A DNA stretch of 64,000 nucleotides, taken from Clostridium sp. (lineage in GTDB: Bacteria; Bacillota; Clostridia; Lachnospirales; Lachnospiraceae). The position numbers were made by a program, and so were the translations under genes. The stretch is taken from the NCBI GenBank assembly GCA_023664775.1, contig JAMPEW010000011.1, forward strand, positions 1-64,000. The letters are read 5' to 3'. Below the pieces are notes generated by a model, which saw only the letters and a program-made list of their open reading frames with translations, made no database searches and was not told where the DNA came from. Below are positions 24,655 to 34,557 of this stretch, in pieces (position 1 is the stretch's first letter; every line of letters starts with the position of its first letter).

Positions 24655-27281
24655 TGAATAAATTATTGCTTGTTGATGGTAACAGTATTTTAAACCGTGC
24701 ATTTTATGGATTGCCGGAGCTTACAACAAAGGACGGCATCCACACAAATGCCGTTCTTGGTTTTTTAAATATTATACTAAAGGTGATTGATGAGGAAAAA
24801 GCAACACATATTTGTGTTGCTTTTGATGTGAAAAAAGAAACCTTCCGAAACAGCATCTATCAGGAGTACAAGGGAACAAGAAAGCCTATGCCTGAGGAGT
24901 TAAGGGAGCAGCTCCCTATTATCAAGGAGGTTTTAGCCTCCATGAATATATGCACTGCTGGAATGGAGGGCTATGAGGCGGACGATATACTTGGTACGCT
25001 TTCAAGAATGGGAGATGCACAGGGCTACAGTGTTACTGTGCTGTCAGGCGACAGGGATTTACTTCAGCTTGCAACGGAAAAAATATTAATCAGAATCCCA
25101 AAGACAAAGGGCGGCAGAACCGTTGTTGAAAGCTATTATCCAAAGGATGTTGAAGCACTTTACGGTGTTACGCCTGAAATATTTATTGATATGAAGGGGC
25201 TTATGGGTGATACGTCAGATAACATACCGGGGGTTCCCGGCATTGGTGAAAAGACCGCATCAAAGCTTCTTGTTGAGTATGGCTCCTTAGATGGCGTATA
25301 TGCAGCCATAGATGACATGAAAAAGAGCAAGCTGAGGGACAATCTTATAGCGTTTAAGGAGCAGGCATATATGTCAAGGGTGCTTGCTACCATTAAGCTT
25401 GACTGCGAGCTGGATGTAAAGCTTGAGGAAATGGAGTATATCGACCCATTTAATCAGGAAAGCTATGAGCTTTTTAAGAAGCTGGAGCTTAAAAGCCTGC
25501 TCGGAAGATTTGATTTATCAAAAAAGCCGGCTAAGCTTGAGCCTGATATCATAGTGCCAAAGGATAAGGATGCGTGCGGCAAGATTTTGGAGGAGCTTGA
25601 TCAATATAATGAAATCGGCTTTTCCTACCTTTTTGGGAATGACGGCGCTGTTGGCATTTCTCTTTGTGTTAAGGAAAATACGGCATATATCATTGATTTT
25701 ATGCATGTAAGCGAGGAGGCTGTTACCGAAAGCCTTTTGTCACTTTGTAAAAAGGGCGTGAAGCTTATCTGCCTTGACGTAAAGGAGCAGCTTTCGGTTA
25801 TCGGGTTACATGAGGAGGATTTTGTATTTGACTGCGGCGTGGGAGCCTATCTTTTGAATCCTGTAAATGAAAAATACGATTATGACGATATTGCGGCAGC
25901 ATTTCTTAGTATGGAAATCCCTGCAAGAAAGGAGCTTGTGGGAAAAAAGGACATTAATGCATTTGTCTTTATGGACGAGGATATAAAGCGGCATTTTGCC
26001 TACCTGTCCCTCATACCATTTATGGCTGAGAGGGAGATACGAAAAAGACTTGAGGAGGACGGGCTGTTAAAGCTTTATACGGATATAGAGCTTCCCTGCG
26101 TATTTTCCCTGTATGACATGGAGAAAAACGGAATCAGGGTTGACAAGCAGGGACTTAGTGAATTTGGCGACCGGCTAAAGGAAAGAATTGCCGTTATTAC
26201 GGAGGAGATATATAAACTGTGCGGATGTGAATTTAATATTAATTCTACAAAGCAGCTAGGAGAAATCTTATTTGAAAGGCTTGGCTTAAAGAGCGGCAAA
26301 AAGACAAAGACAGGCTATTCCACAAGCGTTGAGGTTTTGGAAAAGCTTGCAGGTGAGCATCCTGTCATCCCGCTGATACTTGAGTACCGCCAGCTTACAA
26401 AATTAAATTCCACATATGTTGAGGGAATGTCCGCATTTATATGTGAGGATGGAAGAATACACGGAAAGTTTAACCAGACTGTAACTGCAACGGGAAGAAT
26501 AAGCTCCACGGAGCCAAACCTTCAAAATATCCCGACAAGGCTTCCACTTGGCAGGGAGATAAGAAAGGTATTTATCCCTGAGGAGGGCTATGTATTTCTC
26601 GATGCAGATTACTCTCAGATTGAGCTTCGCGTGCTTGCGCATATGTCGGGAGATGAAACACTGATAGAGGCATATAACAAGGATTCGGACATACATTCCA
26701 TAACGGCGCAAGAGGTTTTCGGCGTGCCTTTTGATGCAGTTACGGACTTGATGAGAAGAAAGGCAAAGGCTGTTAATTTTGGAATTGTTTACGGAATCAG
26801 CTCCTTCGGTCTTGGACAGGATTTGGACATTTCAAGAAAGGAAGCGGAGGAGTATATACAAAAATACTTTGATACCTACAAAAAGGTAAAGCATTTTATG
26901 GACGATATGGTAGCGTCGGCAAAGGAAAAGGGATATTCCCTTACCATGTTTGACAGAAGGCGTCCTATCCCTGAGCTTAAATCCTCCAATTACATGACAA
27001 GAAGCTTTGGCGAGAGGGCGGCAATGAATTCTCCGATTCAGGGAACTGCGGCAGACATTATAAAAATTGCCATGATAAACGTAAACAAGGAGCTGAAGAA
27101 AAGAAACCTAAAGTCAAGGCTGGTGCTTCAGATACATGATGAGCTGTTAGTGGAAACCTATCATGATGAGGTTGATGTGGTAAAGGATATTATGATAACC
27201 AATATGGTAAATGCAGCGAAGCTTTCCGTTCCGCTGATTGTGGATATAAACAGTGGTACAAGCTGGTACGACGCCAAATAA
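24654..27281 (+). CDS. polA: DNA polymerase I
   Basis: An 875-residue family A polymerase for gap filling, RNA primer removal and repair. The 5'-3' exonuclease domain comes first (about 1-275; LLVDGNSILNRAFYG, LSGDRDLLQL, GLMGDTSDNIPGVPGIGEKT). The 3'-5' exonuclease-like domain in the middle appears to lack the DEDD catalytic acids, as in many Gram-positives. The polymerase domain has motif A with Asp650 (DADYSQIELRV), motif B RRKAKAVNFGIVYG and motif C HDELLVE with Asp829. The ATG overlaps the stop of the zinc-finger gene. CoaE follows 25 bp later, a common Firmicutes pairing. Confidence 0.96.
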   Translation: MNKLLLVDGNSILNRAFYGLPELTTKDGIHTNAVLGFLNIILKVIDEEKATHICVAFDVKKETFRNSIYQEYKGTRKPMPEELREQLPIIKEVLASMNICTAGMEGYEADDILGTLSRMGDAQGYSVTVLSGDRDLLQLATEKILIRIPKTKGGRTVVESYYPKDVEALYGVTPEIFIDMKGLMGDTSDNIPGVPGIGEKTASKLLVEYGSLDGVYAAIDDMKKSKLRDNLIAFKEQAYMSRVLATIKLDCELDVKLEEMEYIDPFNQESYELFKKLELKSLLGRFDLSKKPAKLEPDIIVPKDKDACGKILEELDQYNEIGFSYLFGNDGAVGISLCVKENTAYIIDFMHVSEEAVTESLLSLCKKGVKLICLDVKEQLSVIGLHEEDFVFDCGVGAYLLNPVNEKYDYDDIAAAFLSMEIPARKELVGKKDINAFVFMDEDIKRHFAYLSLIPFMAEREIRKRLEEDGLLKLYTDIELPCVFSLYDMEKNGIRVDKQGLSEFGDRLKERIAVITEEIYKLCGCEFNINSTKQLGEILFERLGLKSGKKTKTGYSTSVEVLEKLAGEHPVIPLILEYRQLTKLNSTYVEGMSAFICEDGRIHGKFNQTVTATGRISSTEPNLQNIPTRLPLGREIRKVFIPEEGYVFLDADYSQIELRVLAHMSGDETLIEAYNKDSDIHSITAQEVFGVPFDAVTDLMRRKAKAVNFGIVYGISSFGLGQDLDISRKEAEEYIQKYFDTYKKVKHFMDDMVASAKEKGYSLTMFDRRRPIPELKSSNYMTRSFGERAAMNSPIQGTAADIIKIAMINVNKELKKRNLKSRLVLQIHDELLVETYHDEVDVVKDIMITNMVNAAKLSVPLIVDINSGTSWYDAK

Positions 27282-27306
27282 AATATAGTTATGTAAGGTA
27301 AGTGTA

Positions 27307-27927
27307 ATGAAAGTACTTGGTATAACCGGCGGTGTCGGCTCGGGGAAAAGCAGGATATTATATGATATAGAGCGGGAATACGGGGCATATATTGTTGAGG
27401 CTGATAAGCTGGCACATCGCCTTATGGAGCATGGAATGTCCGTTTATAATGCTGTCGTTACGGAATTTGGCAAAGGAATTTTACAGGATATGCCGCCCTA
27501 TGAGATTGACAGGAAAAAGCTGGGAGAAATTGTATTTAGCGACAGGGATAGCCTTGAAAGGCTGAATAAAATAAGCCACCCGCTTGTAAAGGAACACATT
27601 GTTTCCTTGATTGAGCAAAAGAAAAAAGAGGGAAGTTGTAAGCTTTTTGTCATTGAGGCGGCGCTTTTGCTTGAGGACGGATACAAAAATATATGCGATG
27701 AAATATGGTATATTTGGGTTGATGCCGAGGAGAGAATCAATCGTCTGATAAAGCAGCGGGGGTATACGAGACAGAAATGTATGGACATTTTTAATAGTCA
27801 GAGCGATGATGAATACTACAAAAATAATGCAGATTTTATTATAAATAATCAATTAGACTATGCTAATTCATCAAAACAACTAAAAGCAAGGTTGAATAAA
27901 TTTTTGTGTAATGATATAATAGCTTAA
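27307..27927 (+). CDS. coaE: Dephospho-CoA kinase
   Basis: A 206-residue kinase catalysing the last step of coenzyme A synthesis. The P-loop GITGGVGSGKSRI is at the N-terminus. Other family marks are EADKLAHRLM, ISHPLVKEHI and the lid/base-binding region IKQRGYTRQKCMDIFNSQ. The length is normal. It follows polA by 25 bp in the same operon. Confidence 0.93.
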   Translation: MKVLGITGGVGSGKSRILYDIEREYGAYIVEADKLAHRLMEHGMSVYNAVVTEFGKGILQDMPPYEIDRKKLGEIVFSDRDSLERLNKISHPLVKEHIVSLIEQKKKEGSCKLFVIEAALLLEDGYKNICDEIWYIWVDAEERINRLIKQRGYTRQKCMDIFNSQSDDEYYKNNADFIINNQLDYANSSKQLKARLNKFLCNDIIA

Positions 27928-27949
27928 ATATGCATACTGGAGGAAATGT

Positions 27950-30052
27950 ATGGCTAACATGACCAAATATCCCGAACCGTTGGTTTTTGGACTTGATATA
28001 GGGACAAGAAGTATTGTTGGAACAGTGGGATATAAGGAACAGAATAAATTTAATGTTGTTGCCATGGCTGTCAAGTACCATGATACAAGATCCATGGTTG
28101 ACGGACAGATTCATGATATTGGCAAGGTAAGCGAGGATATCATTTTTGTTAAGAATGAGCTGGAAAAGCAGCTTAACGGAAGAAAGCTTACGGATGTCTG
28201 TATCGCCGCAGCGGGACGAGTCTTAAAAACTGCGGTCGGTCATGGGGAGTACGAATTTGCAGAAAATTCTGTTGTAACGCAGGAATACATCCACTCCATT
28301 GATTTAATTGGTGTTGAAAATGCGCACAACAAAATTCTTGACGAGCTTGCCGAAAGCGCTGAGACGACAAAGTATTATTGCGTGGGATATACGGTCATCA
28401 AATATTTTTTGAATGACTATGAAATACACAATTTGGAAGGACATAAGGCAAATAAAATTGGTGCGGATGTTCTTGCTACCTTTTTGCCGGAGGAGGTTGT
28501 AAGCAGTCTTTATTCTGCTGTTGAGGCGGCAGATTTGTACGTTACAAATCTCACCCTTGAGCCGATTGCGGCAATCAATGTTGCAATACCTGAAAGCTAC
28601 AGGCTGCTTAATATTGCCCTTGTTGATGTGGGGGCGGGCACCTCGGATATCTGTATTACAAAGGACGGAAGCATTATTGGTTATGGCATGATTCCGTCAG
28701 CAGGGGATGAGCTTACTGAGGCACTGATAAAGAAATACCTCATTGATTTTGACACCGCAGAAAAGCTTAAAACCGTAAGCCCCAAAAAGAAGGTAATAAA
28801 CTATAAGGACATTATGGGTATCGCCCATAAAATTACCGTTGATGAAATATACGACACCATGGAGAGCGTAAAAAAGGATATTACGTCAAAGATTGCGTCA
28901 AAGATTATTTCCCTCAATGGCAATATGCCTGTTAGTGCCGTGTTTGTGGTGGGAGGCGGTGGAAAGCTTACCGGTTTTACGGATTATCTCGCAGACAAAT
29001 TAAAGCTTTCCCATGACAGGGTTGCGTTAAGGGGACAGGAGGTTATGAATGACATTAACTTCCTTGTTGAAAACGTGAAAAAGGATTCGCTTTACGTTAC
29101 GCCTGTGGGTATCTGCCTGAGCTTTTTCGACCAAAAAAATAATTTTATTTTTGTAACGGTAAATGGAAGCAGGGTAAAGCTTTATAACAATGACAAGCTT
29201 ACAATTTTTGATGCAGCAGTGCAGTATGGACTGCCAAATGAAAATCTGTTCCCGAAGCGCGGCACAGACATTACATTTAAGGTAAACGGAAAGTCACGCA
29301 TTGTAAGAGGCTACAACGGCGAGGCGGCAGTGATAAAGCAAAACGGCAATGTTGTCGGCATGAATGCCATCATCGAGGCAAATGATAAAATTGAAATAGC
29401 AGAGTCAACGGCAGGAGAGCCTGCAAGCATTGAGCTTGGGTCACTTCCTGAGTTTAACGGTAAATTAACCTTTATGGTAAATCAAGCAGAGATAATTTGT
29501 CCTAAATTTGCAGTCGTAAACGGTAAGCCGGAAACACAGTATTACAATATCTGCGACGGCGATAAGATTGAAATGCAGGCATATTATACGGTAGAGCAGC
29601 TTTTATATTTTATGGATGTTTCGCCGGCAGGAAAAATTTATATCAACAATGCTGAAGCTTCCATGCATGATAAAATATACGAAAATTTTGTTGTCACATG
29701 GAAGGATGACATTGCATTTGAGGATTTGAAGGAAGATGAGCTTGAGGATACGGCTGAAGCTGTGCCGGATGGCTCTGACGACGAAGCTGCGATTTCATCT
29801 GTGGTAATAAATGAAGCGGAAGCGGTTAAGGAACAAAAAAAGGCGGTTGACCTTCATATTTTGGTCAATCAGATGCCGGTTACGCTGAAAGGAAAGTCAG
29901 ATTACATGTTTGTCGATGTATTTGATTTTTATGATTTTGATTTAGAAAATGTCAAGGGAAGCAAATTGAATACAATCGTAAACGGTCATCATGCAGATTA
30001 TATGGAAGGCATAAATGAAGGCTCGGTTATTGAAATTTATTGGGAGAAATAA
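27950..30052 (+). CDS. Large FtsA-like (actin/ASKHA-fold) ATPase
   Basis: A 700-residue protein. Its first 380 or so residues have the FtsA/PilM actin-like fold: phosphate-1 loop GLDIGTRSIVGTVG, LVDVGAGTSDICI, and the adenosine motif VVGGGGKLTGFTDYL. About 300 further residues follow (small beta-rich, ubiquitin-like or SLBB-like segments, for example NDKLTIFDAAVQYGLPNENL and LHILVNQMPVTLKGK), which are absent from normal FtsA (about 420 residues). No C-terminal amphipathic membrane helix is obvious. Such long forms are common in Lachnospiraceae and are often annotated as cell division or rod-shape proteins. The role is inferred from the fold. A diguanylate cyclase starts 2 bp after the stop. 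Confidence 0.8.
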   Translation: MANMTKYPEPLVFGLDIGTRSIVGTVGYKEQNKFNVVAMAVKYHDTRSMVDGQIHDIGKVSEDIIFVKNELEKQLNGRKLTDVCIAAAGRVLKTAVGHGEYEFAENSVVTQEYIHSIDLIGVENAHNKILDELAESAETTKYYCVGYTVIKYFLNDYEIHNLEGHKANKIGADVLATFLPEEVVSSLYSAVEAADLYVTNLTLEPIAAINVAIPESYRLLNIALVDVGAGTSDICITKDGSIIGYGMIPSAGDELTEALIKKYLIDFDTAEKLKTVSPKKKVINYKDIMGIAHKITVDEIYDTMESVKKDITSKIASKIISLNGNMPVSAVFVVGGGGKLTGFTDYLADKLKLSHDRVALRGQEVMNDINFLVENVKKDSLYVTPVGICLSFFDQKNNFIFVTVNGSRVKLYNNDKLTIFDAAVQYGLPNENLFPKRGTDITFKVNGKSRIVRGYNGEAAVIKQNGNVVGMNAIIEANDKIEIAESTAGEPASIELGSLPEFNGKLTFMVNQAEIICPKFAVVNGKPETQYYNICDGDKIEMQAYYTVEQLLYFMDVSPAGKIYINNAEASMHDKIYENFVVTWKDDIAFEDLKEDELEDTAEAVPDGSDDEAAISSVVINEAEAVKEQKKAVDLHILVNQMPVTLKGKSDYMFVDVFDFYDFDLENVKGSKLNTIVNGHHADYMEGINEGSVIEIYWEK

Positions 30053-30054
30053 CG

Positions 30055-31755
30055 ATGGAAAAGCTCGATGTATTAAAATTTATAAAACGAAAATCCATAT
30101 ATCGCAGAATCATATATATCCTTATGATTGCCATGCTTGTAATTTCAAGAATAGCTAAAATATATATGAATACGAAGGTTATCGTTATATTTGCCTGTTT
30201 CCTTGTAGCATATACTGTTCTTGAATACATACTTTCACAAAAGAAAAGTGATGCTTCTGATATGGTACTGTATGTCTCAAAATGGGTTCAGCTATATGCT
30301 GCGATGCTGTTTGAATATTTTGTGATTGAACATACGCTTTTATTAGTTGCAACCGGACTTTTGGAATTGATTTCCATTATTGAGCTTTTGCTTCATAAGA
30401 TGGATTTTGATTCGTTTGATATCGGCATGAAAAAGGTATTTTGTGCATTGCCCGCCGCTGTTCTTGCATTTATGACATATGGCAAGTTTGGTGAGCTTGC
30501 ATGGATATATTATATTGTTTATAAAATCTGTTCCTATGTCATTGCATTTTATGTTGTAGCGTTTTTTGTTGATCAGGAAAAGTCGTACCGTACCAAGAAC
30601 AACAAGCTGCAGCTTGAAAATTCCAATTATGAAAGCATAAATGCCAAGCTTATGGAATATCAGGAAAAGGTTGAGGCAGTCAATGAACAGATTAATTACC
30701 AAAAAATTGACCTAAATCGTGCCTATAAGGATTTGGAAGATGCAAATATTGAAATAGAGTCCCAAGCAGAGCTTATGAAATATATGGCGTCAACCTTTGA
30801 TGTGCCGGAGTGTATGAAGGTAATTGTTGATACAATCCTTGAGGCTAAAAAGGCTAAAATATGTGCAATGTATATCGACAAGGATGTATACATGAATAAT
30901 CTGCCTACCTGTGTAGTAAAATCTGCATATACCTCTATGCCGGATAGGTTTAAAAAGGAGGCAGACGATATATTTGCTGATTTTTCTTCTGACAGCTATT
31001 ACCCGAAGCTGTTTAAGAACGAGCAGATTAGACAGTTTAAATTTATTGGGGATACAAGCCTGCGTGCAATTTCTGTTTTGCCTTTAATAAAAGACGATAA
31101 GAAATACGGTTATGTGATGATTGGCTCCGACAAGGAAAATTTCTTTGACAAAGGCTTTACATACTATGAAAGCTGTATTATGAAGTTTAATATTTCCATA
31201 AAAAGTATTCTGCTGTATCTTCAGATGAGAAGCATGGCAAGGCGTGATGGACTTACAGGAATTTATAACAGGGTTTATTTCACGGAGCTGTTTGAAAAGG
31301 CAAAGGCATCTGCAAAAAAATATGACTACAAGCTGTCCGTTGCACTTTTTGATATAGACAAGTTTAAGCTTGTAAACGACACTTACGGTCATCTTGCAGG
31401 AGATGAGGTCATAAAAATGGTTGCCTCCATAGATAATAAATATGCAGAAAAATACAGTGGCTTTGCATGTAGATATGGTGGAGAGGAGTTTCTTCTCGTT
31501 CTTCCCGGAAAGGGTAAGGAGGAGGCGCTTGAAATATTGGAGAGCATGCACGAGGAGATAAAATCTACGGTTGTTAATTTCAATGGAACGGAAATTAACA
31601 TTAATGTATGTGTAGGTCTTTCCGTATATCCTGATATATGCGACAATGCAGATATACTCGTTGCCAGGGCAGATAAAGCCATGTATTATGGAAAACAAAA
31701 CGGCAGGGGAAGACTTGTTGTTGACAATCCTGAAATTGATAAGGCGCTTGGATAA
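30055..31755 (+). CDS. Membrane-bound diguanylate cyclase (GGDEF)
   Basis: A 566-residue signalling enzyme that makes c-di-GMP. The N-terminal 190 residues carry about five or six membrane helices. A coiled coil follows (KLMEYQEKVEAVNEQINYQ), then a GAF-like sensor region (about 240-390). The C-terminal GGDEF domain has active-site RYGGEEF and the LTGIYNR and DIDKFKLVNDTYGH motifs. No clear RxxD inhibitory site is seen before the active site. ATG 30055 has GGGAG 8 nt upstream. The 2-bp spacing from the FtsA-like gene argues for co-translation. Confidence 0.9.
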   Translation: MEKLDVLKFIKRKSIYRRIIYILMIAMLVISRIAKIYMNTKVIVIFACFLVAYTVLEYILSQKKSDASDMVLYVSKWVQLYAAMLFEYFVIEHTLLLVATGLLELISIIELLLHKMDFDSFDIGMKKVFCALPAAVLAFMTYGKFGELAWIYYIVYKICSYVIAFYVVAFFVDQEKSYRTKNNKLQLENSNYESINAKLMEYQEKVEAVNEQINYQKIDLNRAYKDLEDANIEIESQAELMKYMASTFDVPECMKVIVDTILEAKKAKICAMYIDKDVYMNNLPTCVVKSAYTSMPDRFKKEADDIFADFSSDSYYPKLFKNEQIRQFKFIGDTSLRAISVLPLIKDDKKYGYVMIGSDKENFFDKGFTYYESCIMKFNISIKSILLYLQMRSMARRDGLTGIYNRVYFTELFEKAKASAKKYDYKLSVALFDIDKFKLVNDTYGHLAGDEVIKMVASIDNKYAEKYSGFACRYGGEEFLLVLPGKGKEEALEILESMHEEIKSTVVNFNGTEININVCVGLSVYPDICDNADILVARADKAMYYGKQNGRGRLVVDNPEIDKALG

Positions 31756-31772
31756 ATTTTTGTTGTGTCAGA

Positions 31773-31801
31773 TTATATTTTTTATTATAATAAATTATGA
31801 A
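31773..31801 (+). promoter_or_regulatory. Promoter for pta
   Basis: TTGTGT (31773-31778) and TATAAT (31796-31801) are 17 bp apart and lie 27 bp before the GTG start. Confidence 0.6.
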
Positions 31802-31827
31802 TTCTAATACTGAAGGAGAAGGAAACA

Positions 31828-32829
31828 GTGGGATTTATTGATAATATCAAAGAAAGAGCAAAGAAAAACAAAAAAACAATTGTGCTTCCTGAGACAGCGG
31901 ATATGCGTACACTTGAAGCGGCGCATAAAATCCTCAAGGACGAAATCGCAAATATTATCCTTGTAGGGGACAAGGCTGACATTTTAAAACGTGCAGGCGG
32001 CTTTGATTTAAGCGGTGCAGTTTTTGTTGACCCTTATAACTGCGATAAGCTTAATGAGTATGTGAACCTTCTTATTGAGATTAGAAAGTCAAAGGGAATG
32101 ACCTCAAGAGAAGCAAGGGAGCTTCTCCTTACGAATGTACTTTATTTCGGATGCATTATGGTAAAGGCAGGAGATGCTGACGGCATGGTTGCAGGTGCAG
32201 TTAATTCCTCGGCAAATGTACTTCGTGCAGCACTTCAAATATTAAAGACGGCACCGGGAACAAAGCTTGTTTCAGCCTTTTTCCTTGTTGTTGTGCCGAA
32301 CTGTGATATGGGAGCAAATGGAACATTTATATTCTCTGACGCAGGTCTGAATCAAAGCCCTAATGCGGAGGAGCTTGCCGCTATCGCTGAGAGCTCTGCC
32401 AAATCCTTTGAGCTTTTGGTTGAGGAGGAGCCGATTGTGGCAATGCTTTCACATTCCACAAAGGGAAGTGCAAAGCATCCGGAGGTTGATAAGGTGATAG
32501 AGGCATGTAAAATTGTAAATAAAGAATGTCCGAATTTAAAATGTGATGGTGAGCTTCAGTCTGATGCCGCAATCGTACCTGCTGTGGCATCCTCAAAGGC
32601 ACCGGGAAGCTCAGTAGCAGGTAAAGCGAATGTACTGATATTCCCTGACCTTGATGCAGGAAATATCGGATATAAGCTTGTACAAAGGCTTGCAAAGGCA
32701 GATGCTTACGGACCGGTTACACAGGGCATTGCCAGACCTGTCAATGATTTGTCAAGAGGCTGCTCTGCTGACGACATCGTCGGTGTTGTTGCAATTACGG
32801 CTGTACAGGCACAGGCACTTGATGCCTAG
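31828..32829 (+). CDS. pta: Phosphate acetyltransferase
   Basis: A 333-residue enzyme that converts acetyl-CoA and phosphate to acetyl phosphate, the first step of acetate formation with ATP yield. Family marks include VLPETADMRTLEAAHKIL near the N-terminus, MVKAGDADGMVAGAVNSSAN, and KANVLIFPDLDAGNIGYKL near the C-terminus. This is the short catalytic form without the DRTGG regulatory domain. It starts at GTG 31828 after GAAGGAGAAGG. ackA follows, separated by a hairpin. Confidence 0.95.
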   Translation: MGFIDNIKERAKKNKKTIVLPETADMRTLEAAHKILKDEIANIILVGDKADILKRAGGFDLSGAVFVDPYNCDKLNEYVNLLIEIRKSKGMTSREARELLLTNVLYFGCIMVKAGDADGMVAGAVNSSANVLRAALQILKTAPGTKLVSAFFLVVVPNCDMGANGTFIFSDAGLNQSPNAEELAAIAESSAKSFELLVEEEPIVAMLSHSTKGSAKHPEVDKVIEACKIVNKECPNLKCDGELQSDAAIVPAVASSKAPGSSVAGKANVLIFPDLDAGNIGYKLVQRLAKADAYGPVTQGIARPVNDLSRGCSADDIVGVVAITAVQAQALDA

Positions 32830-32849
32830 AAAATATATGCTTTTAGGAA

Positions 32850-32913
32850 TCATATACCCATAATGAATACTGTGGTTATGCTGCATAGGTTCGTTATGGG
32901 TATATGAATTTTT
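32850..32913 (+). terminator. Long-loop hairpin between pta and ackA, possible attenuator
   Basis: TCATATACCCATAA and TTATGGGTATATGA are perfect 14-bp arms around a 30-nt loop, followed by ATTTTT. The T-run and stem suggest partial termination, which would lower ackA expression relative to pta. An mRNA-stabilising role is the alternative. Confidence 0.6.
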
Positions 32914-32950
32914 AAATATTATAAATATAATGCGTTTGGAGGTTTTTGGA

Positions 32951-34141
32951 ATGAAAATTTTAGTGATTAACTGCGGCAGCTCGTCGCTTAAGTATCAGCT
33001 CATTGATTCTGACAGTGAGAATGTTCTTGCAAAGGGTATCTGCGAGAGAATTAAGCTTGATGGAACGCTTACCCATCAAAAGACGGGAGGGGATAAGCTT
33101 ACCATGGAAGCGGATATGCCGGACCATAGTGCGGCTGTAAAGCTTGTTTTGGATATGCTGACTGACAGTGAGCAGGGAGCAATATCCTCCCTTGACGAGA
33201 TAGATGCAATTGGACACCGTGTTGTTCATGGAGGAGAAAAATTTGCTAAGTCGGCAGTGATTACAGATGAGGTTCTAAGTGCCATAGAGGAGTGTAATGA
33301 TCTTGCACCCCTTCACAATCCCGCAAATTTGATAGGGATAAGGGCATGTATGGAGCTTATGCAGGGAGTACCGCAGGTTGCAGTTTTTGACACGGCATTT
33401 CATCAGACGATGCCGGATTATGCATATACCTATGGCATACCATATGAATATTACGAAAAATACAAAATAAGACGCTATGGTTTTCATGGCACAAGTCATA
33501 GCTTTGTATCAAAAAGAACTGCTGAGCTTTTGGGGAAACCGCTTGGTGAGACAAAAATTATTGTCTGTCATCTTGGAGGCGGTGCAAGCATATGTGCAGT
33601 GGAGGGTGGTAAGTCCATTGACACAACCATGGGGCTTACGCCGCTTGAGGGGATTACAATGGGCACAAGAAGCGGCAACATCGACCCTGCAATTATAGAA
33701 TTTATTGCAGCAAAGGAGAATAAATCCATAACCGAAATTATGTCTATGCTGAATAAGTCCTCAGGCGTCTATGGTATTTCGGGCGTATCGAGTGATTTCA
33801 GGGATTTGAATAAGGGGATTGCCGAAGGGAATAAGAGATGTGACATAGCCATGAAGGTTTTTTGCTATCAGGCGGCAAAGTTTATTGGCGGATATGCCGC
33901 TGCCATGAATGGCGTTGATGCTATCGCATTTACTGCGGGCGTTGGGGAAAACGACCCTGTAGTGAGAAAGCTTACATGTGAGAGATTGTCTTATCTTGGA
34001 ATTAACATAGATGACGAGGCAAACAGCATCAGGGGTAAGGAAGTAAGAATTTCTACGGATGCTTCTCCTATTAAAGTATTTGTAGTTCCTACAAATGAGG
34101 AGCTTGCCATAGCAAGGGAAACCGTTTCTCTTGTAAAATAA
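32951..34141 (+). CDS. ackA: Acetate kinase
   Basis: A 396-residue kinase that turns acetyl phosphate and ADP into acetate and ATP. The ASKHA phosphate loop is VINCGSSSLKYQL. Signature regions are AVFDTAFHQTMP, RRYGFHGTSH, CHLGGGASI, TPLEGITMGTRSG and AFTAGVGEN. ATG 32951 has GGAGG at 32938-32942; the in-frame ATG at 32930 has none. With pta it gives the acetate branch of fermentation. Confidence 0.96.
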   Translation: MKILVINCGSSSLKYQLIDSDSENVLAKGICERIKLDGTLTHQKTGGDKLTMEADMPDHSAAVKLVLDMLTDSEQGAISSLDEIDAIGHRVVHGGEKFAKSAVITDEVLSAIEECNDLAPLHNPANLIGIRACMELMQGVPQVAVFDTAFHQTMPDYAYTYGIPYEYYEKYKIRRYGFHGTSHSFVSKRTAELLGKPLGETKIIVCHLGGGASICAVEGGKSIDTTMGLTPLEGITMGTRSGNIDPAIIEFIAAKENKSITEIMSMLNKSSGVYGISGVSSDFRDLNKGIAEGNKRCDIAMKVFCYQAAKFIGGYAAAMNGVDAIAFTAGVGENDPVVRKLTCERLSYLGINIDDEANSIRGKEVRISTDASPIKVFVVPTNEELAIARETVSLVK

Positions 34142-34166
34142 TTTAGCAAATAATTTTAATTTTTAG

Positions 34167-34195
34167 TTGACAATATATAACATAATTTGTATAAT
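34167..34195 (+). promoter_or_regulatory. Consensus sigma-A promoter for rpmF
   Basis: Perfect TTGACA (34167-34172) and TATAAT (34190-34195) are 17 bp apart, 54 bp before the L32 start codon. Confidence 0.85.
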
Positions 34196-34249
34196 AGCAA
34201 AAGTGTGATTATTTACGCCAAGGTAAAGAGATAAAGGAGGTGTAACCAT

Positions 34250-34429
34250 ATGTCAATTTGTCCAAAGAATAAAAGCTCAAAGTCAAGACGTGATAAGAGG
34301 AGAGCAAACTGGAAGATGACCGTTCCGGGTTTGGTAAAGTGCAGCAAGTGCGGCGAGCTTATGATGCCTCATAGAGTATGTAAGGCTTGTGGTTCTTACA
34401 ACAAGAAGGAAATTATAAGTGCAGAGTAA
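34250..34429 (+). CDS. rpmF: 50S ribosomal protein L32
   Basis: A 59-residue basic ribosomal protein of the large subunit. The start MSICPKNKSSKSRRDKRR, the zinc ribbon cysteines (CSKCGE and CKACGS) and the length all match L32. The strong AAAGGAGGTG site precedes the ATG at 34250. It has its own consensus promoter and a terminator after it. The DUF177/YceD gene that usually precedes rpmF in Firmicutes is missing here; only 108 bp separate it from ackA. Confidence 0.96.
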   Translation: MSICPKNKSSKSRRDKRRANWKMTVPGLVKCSKCGELMMPHRVCKACGSYNKKEIISAE

Positions 34430-34513
34430 TTTCTGACTGAAGCAGAGTGCTTTCGGCAGATGTTCCGTGGCACTTATGTCCGGCGGCAAGGCTGTCGGGA
34501 TTAGGTAAAATAA

Positions 34514-34557
34514 AAAAGCAGGATGCAGACTTATTTGCAGCCTGCTTCTTTTTATTT
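34514..34557 (+). terminator. Rho-independent terminator after rpmF
   Basis: AAGCAGGATGCA (34516-34527) and TGCAGCCTGCTT (34536-34547) form a 12-bp stem with one mismatch, followed by CTTTTTATTT. The tail runs directly into the -35 box of the plsX promoter. Confidence 0.85.
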
